Shown: positions 39,376-47,209 of the stretch, piece after piece | Layout of the letters: each line of letters opens with the position of its first letter | Numbering within the stretch: the first letter of the stretch is position 1 | Notes under the pieces: generated by a model | The model's input: only the letters and a program-made list of their open reading frames with translations | What the model was told of the DNA's origin: nothing | Databases searched by the model: none | Made by a program: the position numbers and the translations under genes | Source of the DNA: Roseivivax sediminis | Lineage (GTDB): Bacteria; Pseudomonadota; Alphaproteobacteria; Rhodobacterales; Rhodobacteraceae | Assembly: GCF_900112685.1 (NCBI RefSeq) | Contig: NZ_FOMS01000010.1 | Coordinates: 1 to 64,000 of the forward strand | Direction: 5' to 3' | Length of the DNA stretch: 64,000 nt

Positions 39376-39906
39376 GTGCAGACACTGCAAAGCGCGAAAC
39401 CCGAAGGCACAGTGACCTTCCGTAAGCCTGTCCGTGAGGACGGCGCAGCCATCTGGGAACTCATCCGCAGCTGCAAGCCGCTGGACGAGAACTCCATGTA
39501 CTGCAACTTGCTGCAAAGCGACCATTTCGGCGATACCTGCGTGGTGGCGGAGAAAGACGGTGAAATCGTCGGCTGGATCTCGGCTTACGTCACGCCGAAC
39601 GATCCCGAGGCGGTTTTCGTCTGGCAGGTCGCCGTGTCGCCGAATGCGCGCGGCATCGGTCTCGGTTCACGTATGCTGCAAGCTCTGATGGCGCGCGAGG
39701 AAACCGCCGACGTCAAGCGCATGCAGACCACCATCACTCTCGACAACGAGGCGTCCTGGGCGCTCTTCCGTAAATTCGCGGACAAGTCCAACGGCGATCT
39801 CACCTCGGACGCGCACTTCACCCGCGACACGCATTTCGCAGGCGAGCACGCGACCGAGCACATGGTGACCATCACCTTCCGCGAAGCGGTGCAGAGCGCG
39901 GCCTGA
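39376..39906 (+). CDS. ectA: Diaminobutyrate acetyltransferase
   Basis: A 176-residue GNAT enzyme acetylating L-2,4-diaminobutyrate, the second step of ectoine synthesis. Recognisable are FRKPVREDGAAIWELIRSCK, LDENSMYCNLLQSDHFGDTC and the acetyl-CoA loop RGIGLGSRML; LFRKFADK and TRDTHFAGEHATEHMVTI complete the family pattern. I chose GTG 39376 with AAAGG nine bases upstream, which gives a normal family length; longer in-frame starts lack similarity. First gene of the ect operon, 55 bases before ectB. Confidence 0.93.
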   Translation: MQTLQSAKPEGTVTFRKPVREDGAAIWELIRSCKPLDENSMYCNLLQSDHFGDTCVVAEKDGEIVGWISAYVTPNDPEAVFVWQVAVSPNARGIGLGSRMLQALMAREETADVKRMQTTITLDNEASWALFRKFADKSNGDLTSDAHFTRDTHFAGEHATEHMVTITFREAVQSAA

Positions 39907-39961
39907 AACCCGCGCTCCCGCTTACGCGTTACCCCCGATTAACAGTCCAGAGGACTTTCCA

Positions 39962-41245
39962 ATGTCGACAGACAAACAGATCTTTGCGCGCCGCGAATCC
40001 GAGGCGCGCAGCTACTGCCGTAGTTTCGATACCGTATTCACCAAGGCCGTCGGCTCCGAGATGACCGACGAGGCCGGCAAGACCTATATCGACTTCCTCG
40101 CCGGCTGCTCATCGCTCAACTACGGGCACAACGACCCGGACATGAAACAGGCGCTGATCGACCACGTCTCCGCGGACGGCATCGCCCACGGTCTCGACAT
40201 GTTCACCGCCGAAAAGGCGAAGTGGCTCCAGGCCTACGAGGACATCATCCTCAAGCCCCGCGGCATGGACGACTACAAGATCATGATGACCGGGCCGACC
40301 GGCACGAACGCCGTCGAGGCGGCGATGAAGCTGGCCCGCAAGATCACCGGCCGTCGCAACATCATCTCCTTCACCAACGCGTTCCACGGCATGACCATGG
40401 GTGCGCTGTCGCTGACCGGCAATGCCGGCAAGCGGGGCGGGGCCGGCGGCGGCTACCTCGATGGCGTCAGCCACCTGCCATATGACGGCGCCTTCGGCGA
40501 CGACGTGAACACGCTCGACTACATCAAGGCGATGCTCAACAACTCGTCCTCGGGCATCGACAAGCCTGCGGCGTTCATCTTCGAGCCGATCCAGGGCGAA
40601 GGCGGCCTCAACGCCGCCTCCAAGGAATGGATCGAGGGCGTCGCCAAGCTCGCCCGCGACCACGGCGCGATGATCATCGTCGACGACATCCAGTCGGGCT
40701 GCGGCCGCTCGGGCACCTACTTCGCCTTCGAGGGCATGGACATCCAGCCCGACTTTGTCACCCAGGCGAAATCGCTCTCGGGCTTCGGCCTGCCCTTCGC
40801 GTGCCTGCTGATCAAGGGCGAGCACGACGTCTGGAAACCGGCCGAGCACAACGGCACCTTCCGCGGCAACACCCACGCCTTCGTCACCGGCCGCGTGGCG
40901 CTGGAGAAGTTCTGGAAGGACGACAGCTTCCAGACAGAGGTTCAAGAAAAAGCCGTGCAACTGACCACTGGACTTCAGGCAGTGGCTGACCTAGTGCCGG
41001 GCGCGAAGCTCAAGGGCCGCGGCATGATGCAGGGCGTCGACGTCGGCTCGGGCGAGCTGGCCGAGGACATCTGCGCCCGCGCCTTCGAGAAGGGCCTCAT
41101 CATCGAAACCTCGGGCGCCGACGACGAGGTCGTCAAGGTGCTGGTCGCGCTGACCGTGTCGCCTGAGAACCTGCGCCGCGGGCTCGACATCCTGCTCGAA
41201 GCGACCCGCGAAGCCACCGAAAAACACAAGATCGCAGCGGAGTAA
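39962..41245 (+). CDS. ectB: Diaminobutyrate--2-oxoglutarate transaminase
   Basis: A 427-residue class III aminotransferase that converts L-aspartate semialdehyde to L-2,4-diaminobutyrate using glutamate, the first dedicated step of ectoine synthesis. Motifs: DFLAGCSSLNYGHNDPDMK near the start, MTGPTGTNAVEAAMKLARK, FHGMTMGALSLTGN and IVDDIQSGCGRSGTYFAFE; the PLP lysine is Lys270 in TQAKSLSGFGLP. Preceded by AGAGGA. It ends 6 bases before ectC. Confidence 0.96.
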   Translation: MSTDKQIFARRESEARSYCRSFDTVFTKAVGSEMTDEAGKTYIDFLAGCSSLNYGHNDPDMKQALIDHVSADGIAHGLDMFTAEKAKWLQAYEDIILKPRGMDDYKIMMTGPTGTNAVEAAMKLARKITGRRNIISFTNAFHGMTMGALSLTGNAGKRGGAGGGYLDGVSHLPYDGAFGDDVNTLDYIKAMLNNSSSGIDKPAAFIFEPIQGEGGLNAASKEWIEGVAKLARDHGAMIIVDDIQSGCGRSGTYFAFEGMDIQPDFVTQAKSLSGFGLPFACLLIKGEHDVWKPAEHNGTFRGNTHAFVTGRVALEKFWKDDSFQTEVQEKAVQLTTGLQAVADLVPGAKLKGRGMMQGVDVGSGELAEDICARAFEKGLIIETSGADDEVVKVLVALTVSPENLRRGLDILLEATREATEKHKIAAE

Positions 41246-41251
41246 GACACC

Positions 41252-41644
<393 letters not shown>

Positions 41645-41664
41645 AGCGACGCTGCGAGGATTGC

Positions 41665-43095
41665 ATGACCGTAGAGTTCAAGAACCACACCGTGGAGAAG
41701 ATCGGCGGGACGTCCATGTCCCGCCTCTCCGAACTGCTGGAGCCGCTGTTCCGCGTCTCCGCGCCCGACTATAACCGGATCTTCGTCGTCTCCGCCTTCG
41801 GGGGCATCACCGACCTGTTGCTGGAGCACAAGAAGAGCGGCGAATCGGGCGTCTACGCCGAGTTCGCCGACGAGACCGAAGAGCATGGCTGGATGTCCGC
41901 GCTCAACCGCGTCGACCGCGCCATGCGCGAGGCCCATGACGGCCTGCTGGAGCACAAGGGCGACCGTCAGGAAGCCGACGATTTCGTCCGCGACCGCATC
42001 GAGGGCGCGCGCAACTGCCTGATCGACCTGCACCGGCTGTGCTCCTACGGGCACTTCCGCCTGTCGACCCACATGCAGGAAACGCGCGAGCTTCTGTCCG
42101 GTCTCGGCGAGGCGCATTCCGCCTTCGTGACCACGCAGCTGCTCAAGCGCCACGGCGTCAACGCGCGCTTCGTGGACCTCTCGGGCTGGCGCGACGACCG
42201 CGAGTTGTCGCTCGAAGAGCGCATTCTGGACGGGCTCGACTCGGTCGACCTCGAGACCGAAATGCCGATCGTGACCGGCTACGCGCAATGCGTCGAAGGG
42301 CTGATGAACAAGTTCGACCGCGGCTATTCCGAGGTCACGTTCAGCCAGATCGCCGCGCTCACCAAGGCGCGCGAGGCGATCATCCACAAGGAGTTCCACC
42401 TCTCCTCCGCCGATCCCAAGCTGGTCGGGGCCGAGAACGTGCGCAAGCTGGGCCACACCAACTACGACGTGGCCGACCAGCTGTCGAACATGGGGATGGA
42501 GGCGATCCACCCGACCGCGGCCAAGGCGCTGCGCCAGGCCGAGGTGCCGCTGCGCGTGACCAACGCGTTCGAGCCCGAGGATCCCGGTACGCTGATCGAC
42601 GAGAAGGACGCCGAGAAGGGCGTGGCCGAGATCGTCTGCGGCGTCGATGTGCAGGCGCTGGAACTGTTCGAACAGGACATGGTCGGCGTGAAGGGTTACG
42701 ACGCGGCGACGCTCGACATCCTGACGCGCCACAACCTGCGCATCGTGTCGAAGACCTCGAACGCCAACACGATCACGCACTACGTGGATGGCCCGCTGTC
42801 CGCCCTGCGCAAGGTCGAGAAGGAGCTGGCGGGGATCTACCCGAACGCGTCGATCAACGTGCGCTCTTCCGCGATCGTCTCGGTGATCGGCCGCGACCTG
42901 CGGGGTCTGCACGTGCTCGAACGGGGGCTCGCCGCGCTGCGCGAGGCCGGGGTCGACGTGATTTCCGCGCATCAGACGACGCGCACCGTGGACGCGCAGT
43001 TCGTGGTCAAACGCGATGACCGCGACCTGTGTATCAAGTCCCTCCATGACACCTTCATGGGAAAGGGCAACGCCTCAGCCAAGCTGGTGGCGTGA
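41665..43095 (+). CDS. ask: Aspartate kinase, ectoine-specific (Ask_Ect)
   Basis: A 476-residue aspartokinase. The nucleotide site is KIGGTSMSRLSELLEPLF near the start, and the second block KEFHLSSADPKLVGAENVRK holds the aspartate/ATP region. Two ACT domains follow (about 330-470). Its place after ectC and its divergence from LysC-type kinases identify it as the specialised isoenzyme that feeds aspartyl phosphate to ectoine synthesis and escapes lysine/threonine feedback; that last property is known for the family and not visible here. Confidence 0.93.
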   Translation: MTVEFKNHTVEKIGGTSMSRLSELLEPLFRVSAPDYNRIFVVSAFGGITDLLLEHKKSGESGVYAEFADETEEHGWMSALNRVDRAMREAHDGLLEHKGDRQEADDFVRDRIEGARNCLIDLHRLCSYGHFRLSTHMQETRELLSGLGEAHSAFVTTQLLKRHGVNARFVDLSGWRDDRELSLEERILDGLDSVDLETEMPIVTGYAQCVEGLMNKFDRGYSEVTFSQIAALTKAREAIIHKEFHLSSADPKLVGAENVRKLGHTNYDVADQLSNMGMEAIHPTAAKALRQAEVPLRVTNAFEPEDPGTLIDEKDAEKGVAEIVCGVDVQALELFEQDMVGVKGYDAATLDILTRHNLRIVSKTSNANTITHYVDGPLSALRKVEKELAGIYPNASINVRSSAIVSVIGRDLRGLHVLERGLAALREAGVDVISAHQTTRTVDAQFVVKRDDRDLCIKSLHDTFMGKGNASAKLVA

Positions 43096-43112
43096 CGATC
43101 TGAACCCGACTG

Positions 43113-43139
43113 GGCCCGCCATCACGGCGGGCCTTTTTT
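43113..43139 (+). terminator. Intrinsic terminator of the ect operon
   Basis: Arms GGCCCGCC (43113-43120) and GGCGGGCC (43126-43133) with loop ATCAC, followed directly by six T. A textbook rho-independent terminator, 18 bases after the ask stop. Confidence 0.9.
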
Positions 43140-43270
43140 GTGCGGGACGCACCGCCCCGGCAAGGATCCGCCGCCTCCGAGCGCACATGGAACATGACGC
43201 AAGGGGGAGCGCATTTCGTCTGTGAACGGTCTGCGATCAGGACCGTGCGACAGACGAAAGGAAACCGCAG

Positions 43271-43786
43271 ATGACCAAGCGTATCCTCGCCACCACCACC
43301 GCAATCGCGCTCGGCCTGTCCGGCATGGCCGCCGCACAGTCGACCGCACCGACCGACGAGAGCCTCGGCACCGAGGCCGCGCAGGCGGGCGACGCGATCG
43401 TCGACACCGGCGAAGCCGCCGTCGAAGGCACCGCGAACGCCGTCGAATCGGGCGTGGACGCGACCGGCGACGCTGCAGCGAGCGCCTATGGCGCCGCCAG
43501 CGACACCGCCGCTCAGCTCGAGGGCGCGCTCACCGACGACGCGGTAGTGATGTCCTCGGACGGCAACGTGGTCGGCACGATCTACCGCACCGACCTCGAT
43601 TCCGGGCGCGTCTACATTGACATCGACACCGCGATGGAAACCTCGCTGGAGCGTCCGGGCGTGGAAAACGCAGCGGTCCGCGTCTCGTCGCTCAGCCTCG
43701 GCCAGCAGGGCCTGATGCTCGACATGACGACGCAGCAATTCGCGGCCGCGCTCGAAACCGGCCCGATCGAGACGGTCAACAACTGA
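43271..43786 (+). CDS. Secreted protein of unknown function, possibly PRC-barrel-like
   Basis: A 171-residue exported protein. A signal peptide (MTKRILATTTAIALGLSGMA, cleavage near AAAQ) precedes an Ala/Gly/Glu-rich low-complexity stretch (about 30-90) and a C-terminal domain starting VVMSSDGNVVGTIYRTDLDS that looks like the PRC-barrel fold. The ribosome site GAAAGG is well placed. It lies downstream of the ect terminator and has its own upstream region of about 130 bases. Function is unknown; an envelope or stress role is only a guess. Confidence 0.78.
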   Translation: MTKRILATTTAIALGLSGMAAAQSTAPTDESLGTEAAQAGDAIVDTGEAAVEGTANAVESGVDATGDAAASAYGAASDTAAQLEGALTDDAVVMSSDGNVVGTIYRTDLDSGRVYIDIDTAMETSLERPGVENAAVRVSSLSLGQQGLMLDMTTQQFAAALETGPIETVNN

Positions 43787-43805
43787 TCTGCCCGCAGATC
43801 CGGCT

Positions 43806-43822
43806 GCCCCGGTCCTCGGGGC
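43806..43822. terminator. Hairpin between convergent genes
   Basis: GCCCCG (43806-43811) and CGGGGC (43817-43822) with a 5-base loop, between the stop codons of the secreted protein gene and the GNAT gene. Short, no T-run. Confidence 0.4.
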
Positions 43823-43829
43823 GGCCCCC

Positions 43830-44288
43830 CTATCCCAGGTCGCGCCGCATCGTGGCCATGCCGCCCCGGCGGGACAATTCCTCGAAGCCCGCCGAGCGAT
43901 AGGCGTTCAGTGCCGGCTCGTTGTCCGTCTCCACCTTCAGCGTAATGGTCAGTGCATCCAGCGCACGCGCCGCTTCCTCAACCAGCCTTGCCATCTCCGC
44001 CCCGGCGCCCCCGCGCGCCTCGGGCACGACATAGGCGTAGGTCAGGTGGCGCACCTCCGGCCCGATCCCGACGCGCAGCGCGAAGAAGCCGACGGGAGTG
44101 CCGTCGCCGTCGAGGATGTAGAATGACGCGTCGTCCGGCTCGTTGAGCCACTTCTCGGCCCATTCCTGCGCATCGAACGGGTGTTTGGCGTTCGGATTGA
44201 CCAACTTGAGGTCGTCCGGATCGGTAAGCATCTCGCCTAGCGTCACCAGTTCGAAGGGCGCGTTCTTGCGGATCGTGAGACCGGTCAC
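43830..44288 (-). CDS. GNAT-family N-acetyltransferase
   Basis: A 152-residue acetyltransferase. The acetyl-CoA binding region is TYAYVVPEARGGAGAEMARL, and the C-terminal strand-helix LKVETDNEPALNAYRSAGFE is typical of the fold. The start is GTG 44288 (VTGLTIRKN) with GAGGAG about nine bases upstream; GTG 44294 is a close alternative. Longer frames upstream have no similarity. The acceptor substrate is unknown. It is transcribed leftward after udgX, from which it is separated by 64 bases. Confidence 0.82.
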   Translation of the reverse strand: MTGLTIRKNAPFELVTLGEMLTDPDDLKLVNPNAKHPFDAQEWAEKWLNEPDDASFYILDGDGTPVGFFALRVGIGPEVRHLTYAYVVPEARGGAGAEMARLVEEAARALDALTITLKVETDNEPALNAYRSAGFEELSRRGGMATMRRDLG

Positions 44289-44352
44289 GGGCACGTCTCC
44301 TCTCTGCAGGGATGCCGGCCGGGTGCCACGGATCGCCCCGCCGCGCAACCGA

Positions 44353-45819
44353 TCAGTCAAGCATCCGCGCCGCCTGCGCCAGATCACGGTGAAACGCCTC
44401 CGTTTCCGCCTCCGCGCGCGCCGCATCGGGCAGACGCAGAAGGTAGGCCGGGTGCACCGTCAGCAGGACAGGCGTGCCGTCCTCCGCGCGCTCCACCCGC
44501 CCGCGCCGCTTAAGAAGCCCCGCGTCGGAGCCGGTCAGCCCCACCGCGGCCGTCGCCCCCATCGCCACGATAACCTTCGGCTGGACCAGCTCCCGCTCCA
44601 GGTCGAGCCACCAGCGGCAGCGCTCGACCTCGCCCGCATCGGGCCGCTGGTGGATGCGCCGCTTGCCCCGCGGCGCATATTTGAACCCCTTGACCGCGTT
44701 GGTCACGTACACGGCCTCGCGGTCGAGCCCCGCCACCTCCGCCGCCCGGTCCAGCACCTGCCCCGCCGGTCCGACGAAGGGCCGCGCGGCGAGGTCCTCG
44801 CGGTCGCCCGGCTGCTCGCCCACGATCATAAGCTCGGCCGGCGCGGGCCCCTCCCCGGGCACCGGCGCCGTTGCCGCGGCGCAGATCCCGCAGCGCGCGC
44901 AGCCCCGAATCTCGCGCGCCAGCCTGTCCAGAGCATCGCGCGGCGCGGTCTCGGCCAGGAGCGCCCGTGTCGTCTCCCGCACCCGCTCCGCCCGCGGCAT
45001 CGGCCCCTCCGCCGGCGCGGTCTCGGCCATTCCGCGCACCCGCGCCTCGGCGTCCCGCACGAGGCCGGGGATCAGCTCCGCCTCCGGCAGGTTCTTCCAG
45101 TATTTCTTCGGCATCTCGGCGCACATCGCCTTCACCATCACCCGCGCCGGGTTGAAGATGGAAGCGTAATAGGTCCGCCACAGATCCTCGGTCGCATCGG
45201 CGGGCGGCCGCATCTCTTCCCGCGTCTCCTCGTACCGCAGCCGCCCGTCCACGAAGCGCGCGGTCACATCCGGCGTCGCGATCGCCCAGTCCATGTCCCC
45301 GAAACGCCTGGCAAAGAACGGCGCCCCACGCTCAAGGCACGGATGCCAGGGCTCGAACCACGCGGCGAAGGCCCGGCGTGCGCCCGCCCCCTCGACCTCC
45401 CGGAACCGCACGAAGGCGTGCATCTTGTGCACATCGCGCGCCACCGCTTTGGCCTGCGCCAGCACAATCCGCACGTCGCCGTCGCTCCGGTCGCCCCAAG
45501 CGACGTCACCCGCCGACAGCCGCAGCACCAGCCGATAGGCCCGCGCGAAGCGCTCGGGATCGGAATGACACAGCGCCGCCTCGATGCTCTCCAGCGCCCG
45601 TTTCGACACCTGGACCGGGCTTTCATCTGCCTTCAAATATCCCGGGGTCCGGGGCAGCGCCCCGGTCCCGTCCCCACCACCTTGCGCGAACAGGTCCCCC
45701 GACGCGGCCCCGACCGACCACAGCACCTCCTCGGGCGGCACGCGCGCCGCCGCCAGCGCACGCGCCTCCTGGCGCCACGCCGCCACCGTTCCGACGAGCG
45801 GAAGAACCACCTGCCGCAT
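44353..45819 (-). CDS. udgX: UdgX-type uracil-DNA binding protein fused to TIGR03915 domain
   Basis: A 488-residue two-part protein. Residues 1 to about 270 form the TIGR03915 putative DNA-metabolism domain (RFARAYRLVLRLSAG, PHVDGRL-type and YYASIFNPARVMVKAMCAEM segments). The C-terminal part is a family-4-like uracil-DNA glycosylase with iron-sulfur cysteines (CARCGIC), GEQPGD at 334-339, and the UdgX-specific insert GKRRIH, whose His390 matches the histidine that bonds covalently to the abasic sugar in Mycobacterium UdgX. It ends a two-gene operon after the radical-SAM gene. A copy of the dispersed repeat lies in-frame in the linker near residues 52-67. Confidence 0.88.
   Translation of the reverse strand: MRQVVLPLVGTVAAWRQEARALAAARVPPEEVLWSVGAASGDLFAQGGGDGTGALPRTPGYLKADESPVQVSKRALESIEAALCHSDPERFARAYRLVLRLSAGDVAWGDRSDGDVRIVLAQAKAVARDVHKMHAFVRFREVEGAGARRAFAAWFEPWHPCLERGAPFFARRFGDMDWAIATPDVTARFVDGRLRYEETREEMRPPADATEDLWRTYYASIFNPARVMVKAMCAEMPKKYWKNLPEAELIPGLVRDAEARVRGMAETAPAEGPMPRAERVRETTRALLAETAPRDALDRLAREIRGCARCGICAAATAPVPGEGPAPAELMIVGEQPGDREDLAARPFVGPAGQVLDRAAEVAGLDREAVYVTNAVKGFKYAPRGKRRIHQRPDAGEVERCRWWLDLERELVQPKVIVAMGATAAVGLTGSDAGLLKRRGRVERAEDGTPVLLTVHPAYLLRLPDAARAEAETEAFHRDLAQAARMLD
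45620..45665 (-). repeat. Dispersed hairpin/ATATTTGAAG-type element, copy 2, inside udgX
   Basis: On the minus strand: stem CCGGGGC/GCCCCGG (45649-45655 and 45659-45665, 3-base loop), then CCCCGGGATATTTGAAG, then GCAGATGAAAG. It is translated as part of the udgX linker (about PRTPGYLKADESP). It shares TTCATCTGCC and AATATCCCGGGG with copy 3. Confidence 0.6.
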
Positions 45820-45822
45820 CGT

Positions 45823-47055
45823 TCAGAACAGCGCCAGCTGCTCGGGCTTCGGCGCGAACCGCGCGCGCAGATTGTCCTCGTCCAGCATGCCTCGCGGGCT
45901 CCAGCCGGGGGCGGTGACGAAGGCGCGGGCGTGCTTCATCACCGCGCCCATCGCCGCGAGGTGCTCGTAGCGCACCGCCCCGCGTCGCCGCGCGGCGAGG
46001 ATCCGGCCCACCGTCTTCGTGCCGAAGCCCGGCACGCGCAGAAGCGACTCCCGGCTCGCGCCGTTCACGTCGACCGGGAAGCGCTCGCGGTGTTCCAGCG
46101 CCCAGGCCGTCTTGGGATCGACATCGAGGTCGAGCATCCCCGACCGGCCGCCGATCTCGCCCACCTCGAAGCCGTAGAACCTGAGCAGCCAGTCCGCCTG
46201 GTAGAGCCGGTGCTCGCGCACCAGCGGAGGCGCCTTCAGCGGCAGCGCGCGCGCCGGATCGGGGATCGGCGAGAAGGCCGAGTAATACACCCGGCTCAGC
46301 CCGTAGGAGGCATAGAGCCCCGCGCTCTGCGTCAGAATCGTGCGGTCGTCCGAGCCGTCCGCGCCGACGATCACCTGCGTCGACTGACCGGCCGGCGCGA
46401 ATTTCGCCGGCCGCTTGCCGCGAAAGCTCTGCCCCTCGCGCGACGCCTCGCGCCGGCTGCGCACGTCGGCCATCGCCCGCCGGATGCCCTGCGCAGACTT
46501 CTCCGGCGCGAGGTCGGCCAGCGCGCGTTCGGTCGGCATCTCCACGTTGATAGACAGCCGGTCGGCCCAGCGCCCGGCCTCGTCGATCAGCTCCGGGCTC
46601 GCCGAGGGAATCGTCTTGAGATGGATGTAGCCGCGGAAGCCTTCGACCTCGCGCAGCCTGCGCGCGATTCGCACCATGTCCGCCATCGTGTCATCGGGCG
46701 AGCGGATGATGCCCGAGGAGAGGAATAGGCCCTCGATGTAGTTGCGCCGATAGAACTCCACCGTCAGGTGCACCACCTCCTCGACGGAGAAACGCGCCCG
46801 CTCCACCCGGCTGGAGGCGCGGTTGATGCAATAGGCGCAATCGTAGATGCAGAAATTCGTCATCAGGATCTTCAGAAGCGAGATGCACCGCCCATCCGGC
46901 GCGTAGGCGTGGCAGATCCCGGACCCGCCCGTGGATCCGAGCCCCTTGCCGTCGCGCGCGTCGCGCCGCTCGCCGCCCGACGACGCGCAGGAGGCGTCGT
47001 ACTTGGCCGCGTCGGACAGGATCGAGAGCTTTTCCGCCAGCGTGCGCTTCACCAT
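45823..47055 (-). CDS. Putative DNA modification/repair radical SAM protein (TIGR03916)
   Basis: A 410-residue radical S-adenosylmethionine protein. The 4Fe-4S motif is C69xxxC73xxC76 (FCIYDCAYCINR), followed by the TIM-barrel core (YIEGLFLSSGI, IHLKTIPSAS, STQVIVGADGSDD) and a C-terminal helix-hairpin-helix domain (VNGASRESLLRVPGFGTKTV), a non-specific DNA-binding fold. It is the constant genomic partner of UdgX/TIGR03915 proteins and lies 3 bases upstream of udgX here. The reaction is unknown; action on damaged or modified DNA is inferred from partner and HhH domain. Confidence 0.9.
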   Translation of the reverse strand: MVKRTLAEKLSILSDAAKYDASCASSGGERRDARDGKGLGSTGGSGICHAYAPDGRCISLLKILMTNFCIYDCAYCINRASSRVERARFSVEEVVHLTVEFYRRNYIEGLFLSSGIIRSPDDTMADMVRIARRLREVEGFRGYIHLKTIPSASPELIDEAGRWADRLSINVEMPTERALADLAPEKSAQGIRRAMADVRSRREASREGQSFRGKRPAKFAPAGQSTQVIVGADGSDDRTILTQSAGLYASYGLSRVYYSAFSPIPDPARALPLKAPPLVREHRLYQADWLLRFYGFEVGEIGGRSGMLDLDVDPKTAWALEHRERFPVDVNGASRESLLRVPGFGTKTVGRILAARRRGAVRYEHLAAMGAVMKHARAFVTAPGWSPRGMLDEDNLRARFAPKPEQLALF

Positions 47056-47125
47056 GTGTTCACATTATGTTCCAGAAGCCGTCACGGGCAAGGGGCGGCT
47101 GCGGACCGATCGCCCCGGTGCGACT

Positions 47126-47137
47126 CTTTGCGCAAAG
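47126..47137. promoter_or_regulatory. Perfect 12-base palindrome upstream of the MscS gene
   Basis: CTTTGCGCAAAG is self-complementary and lies 73 bases before the MscS-type gene, within the 154-base gap it shares with the radical-SAM gene. Possibly an operator; the binding factor is unknown. Confidence 0.25.
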
Positions 47138-47209
47138 CTACGCTTCGCTTGCATCGGCCGACAGCACCGCTAGTTTGCGCGGCTGCACAGCACGAAGGAG
47201 AAAGCAGCA

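Noticed and set aside
44289-46728. Long plus-strand open frame opposite udgX and the radical-SAM gene
   Set aside because: Arg/His/Pro-rich shadow composition; both genes on the minus strand have clear catalytic motifs.
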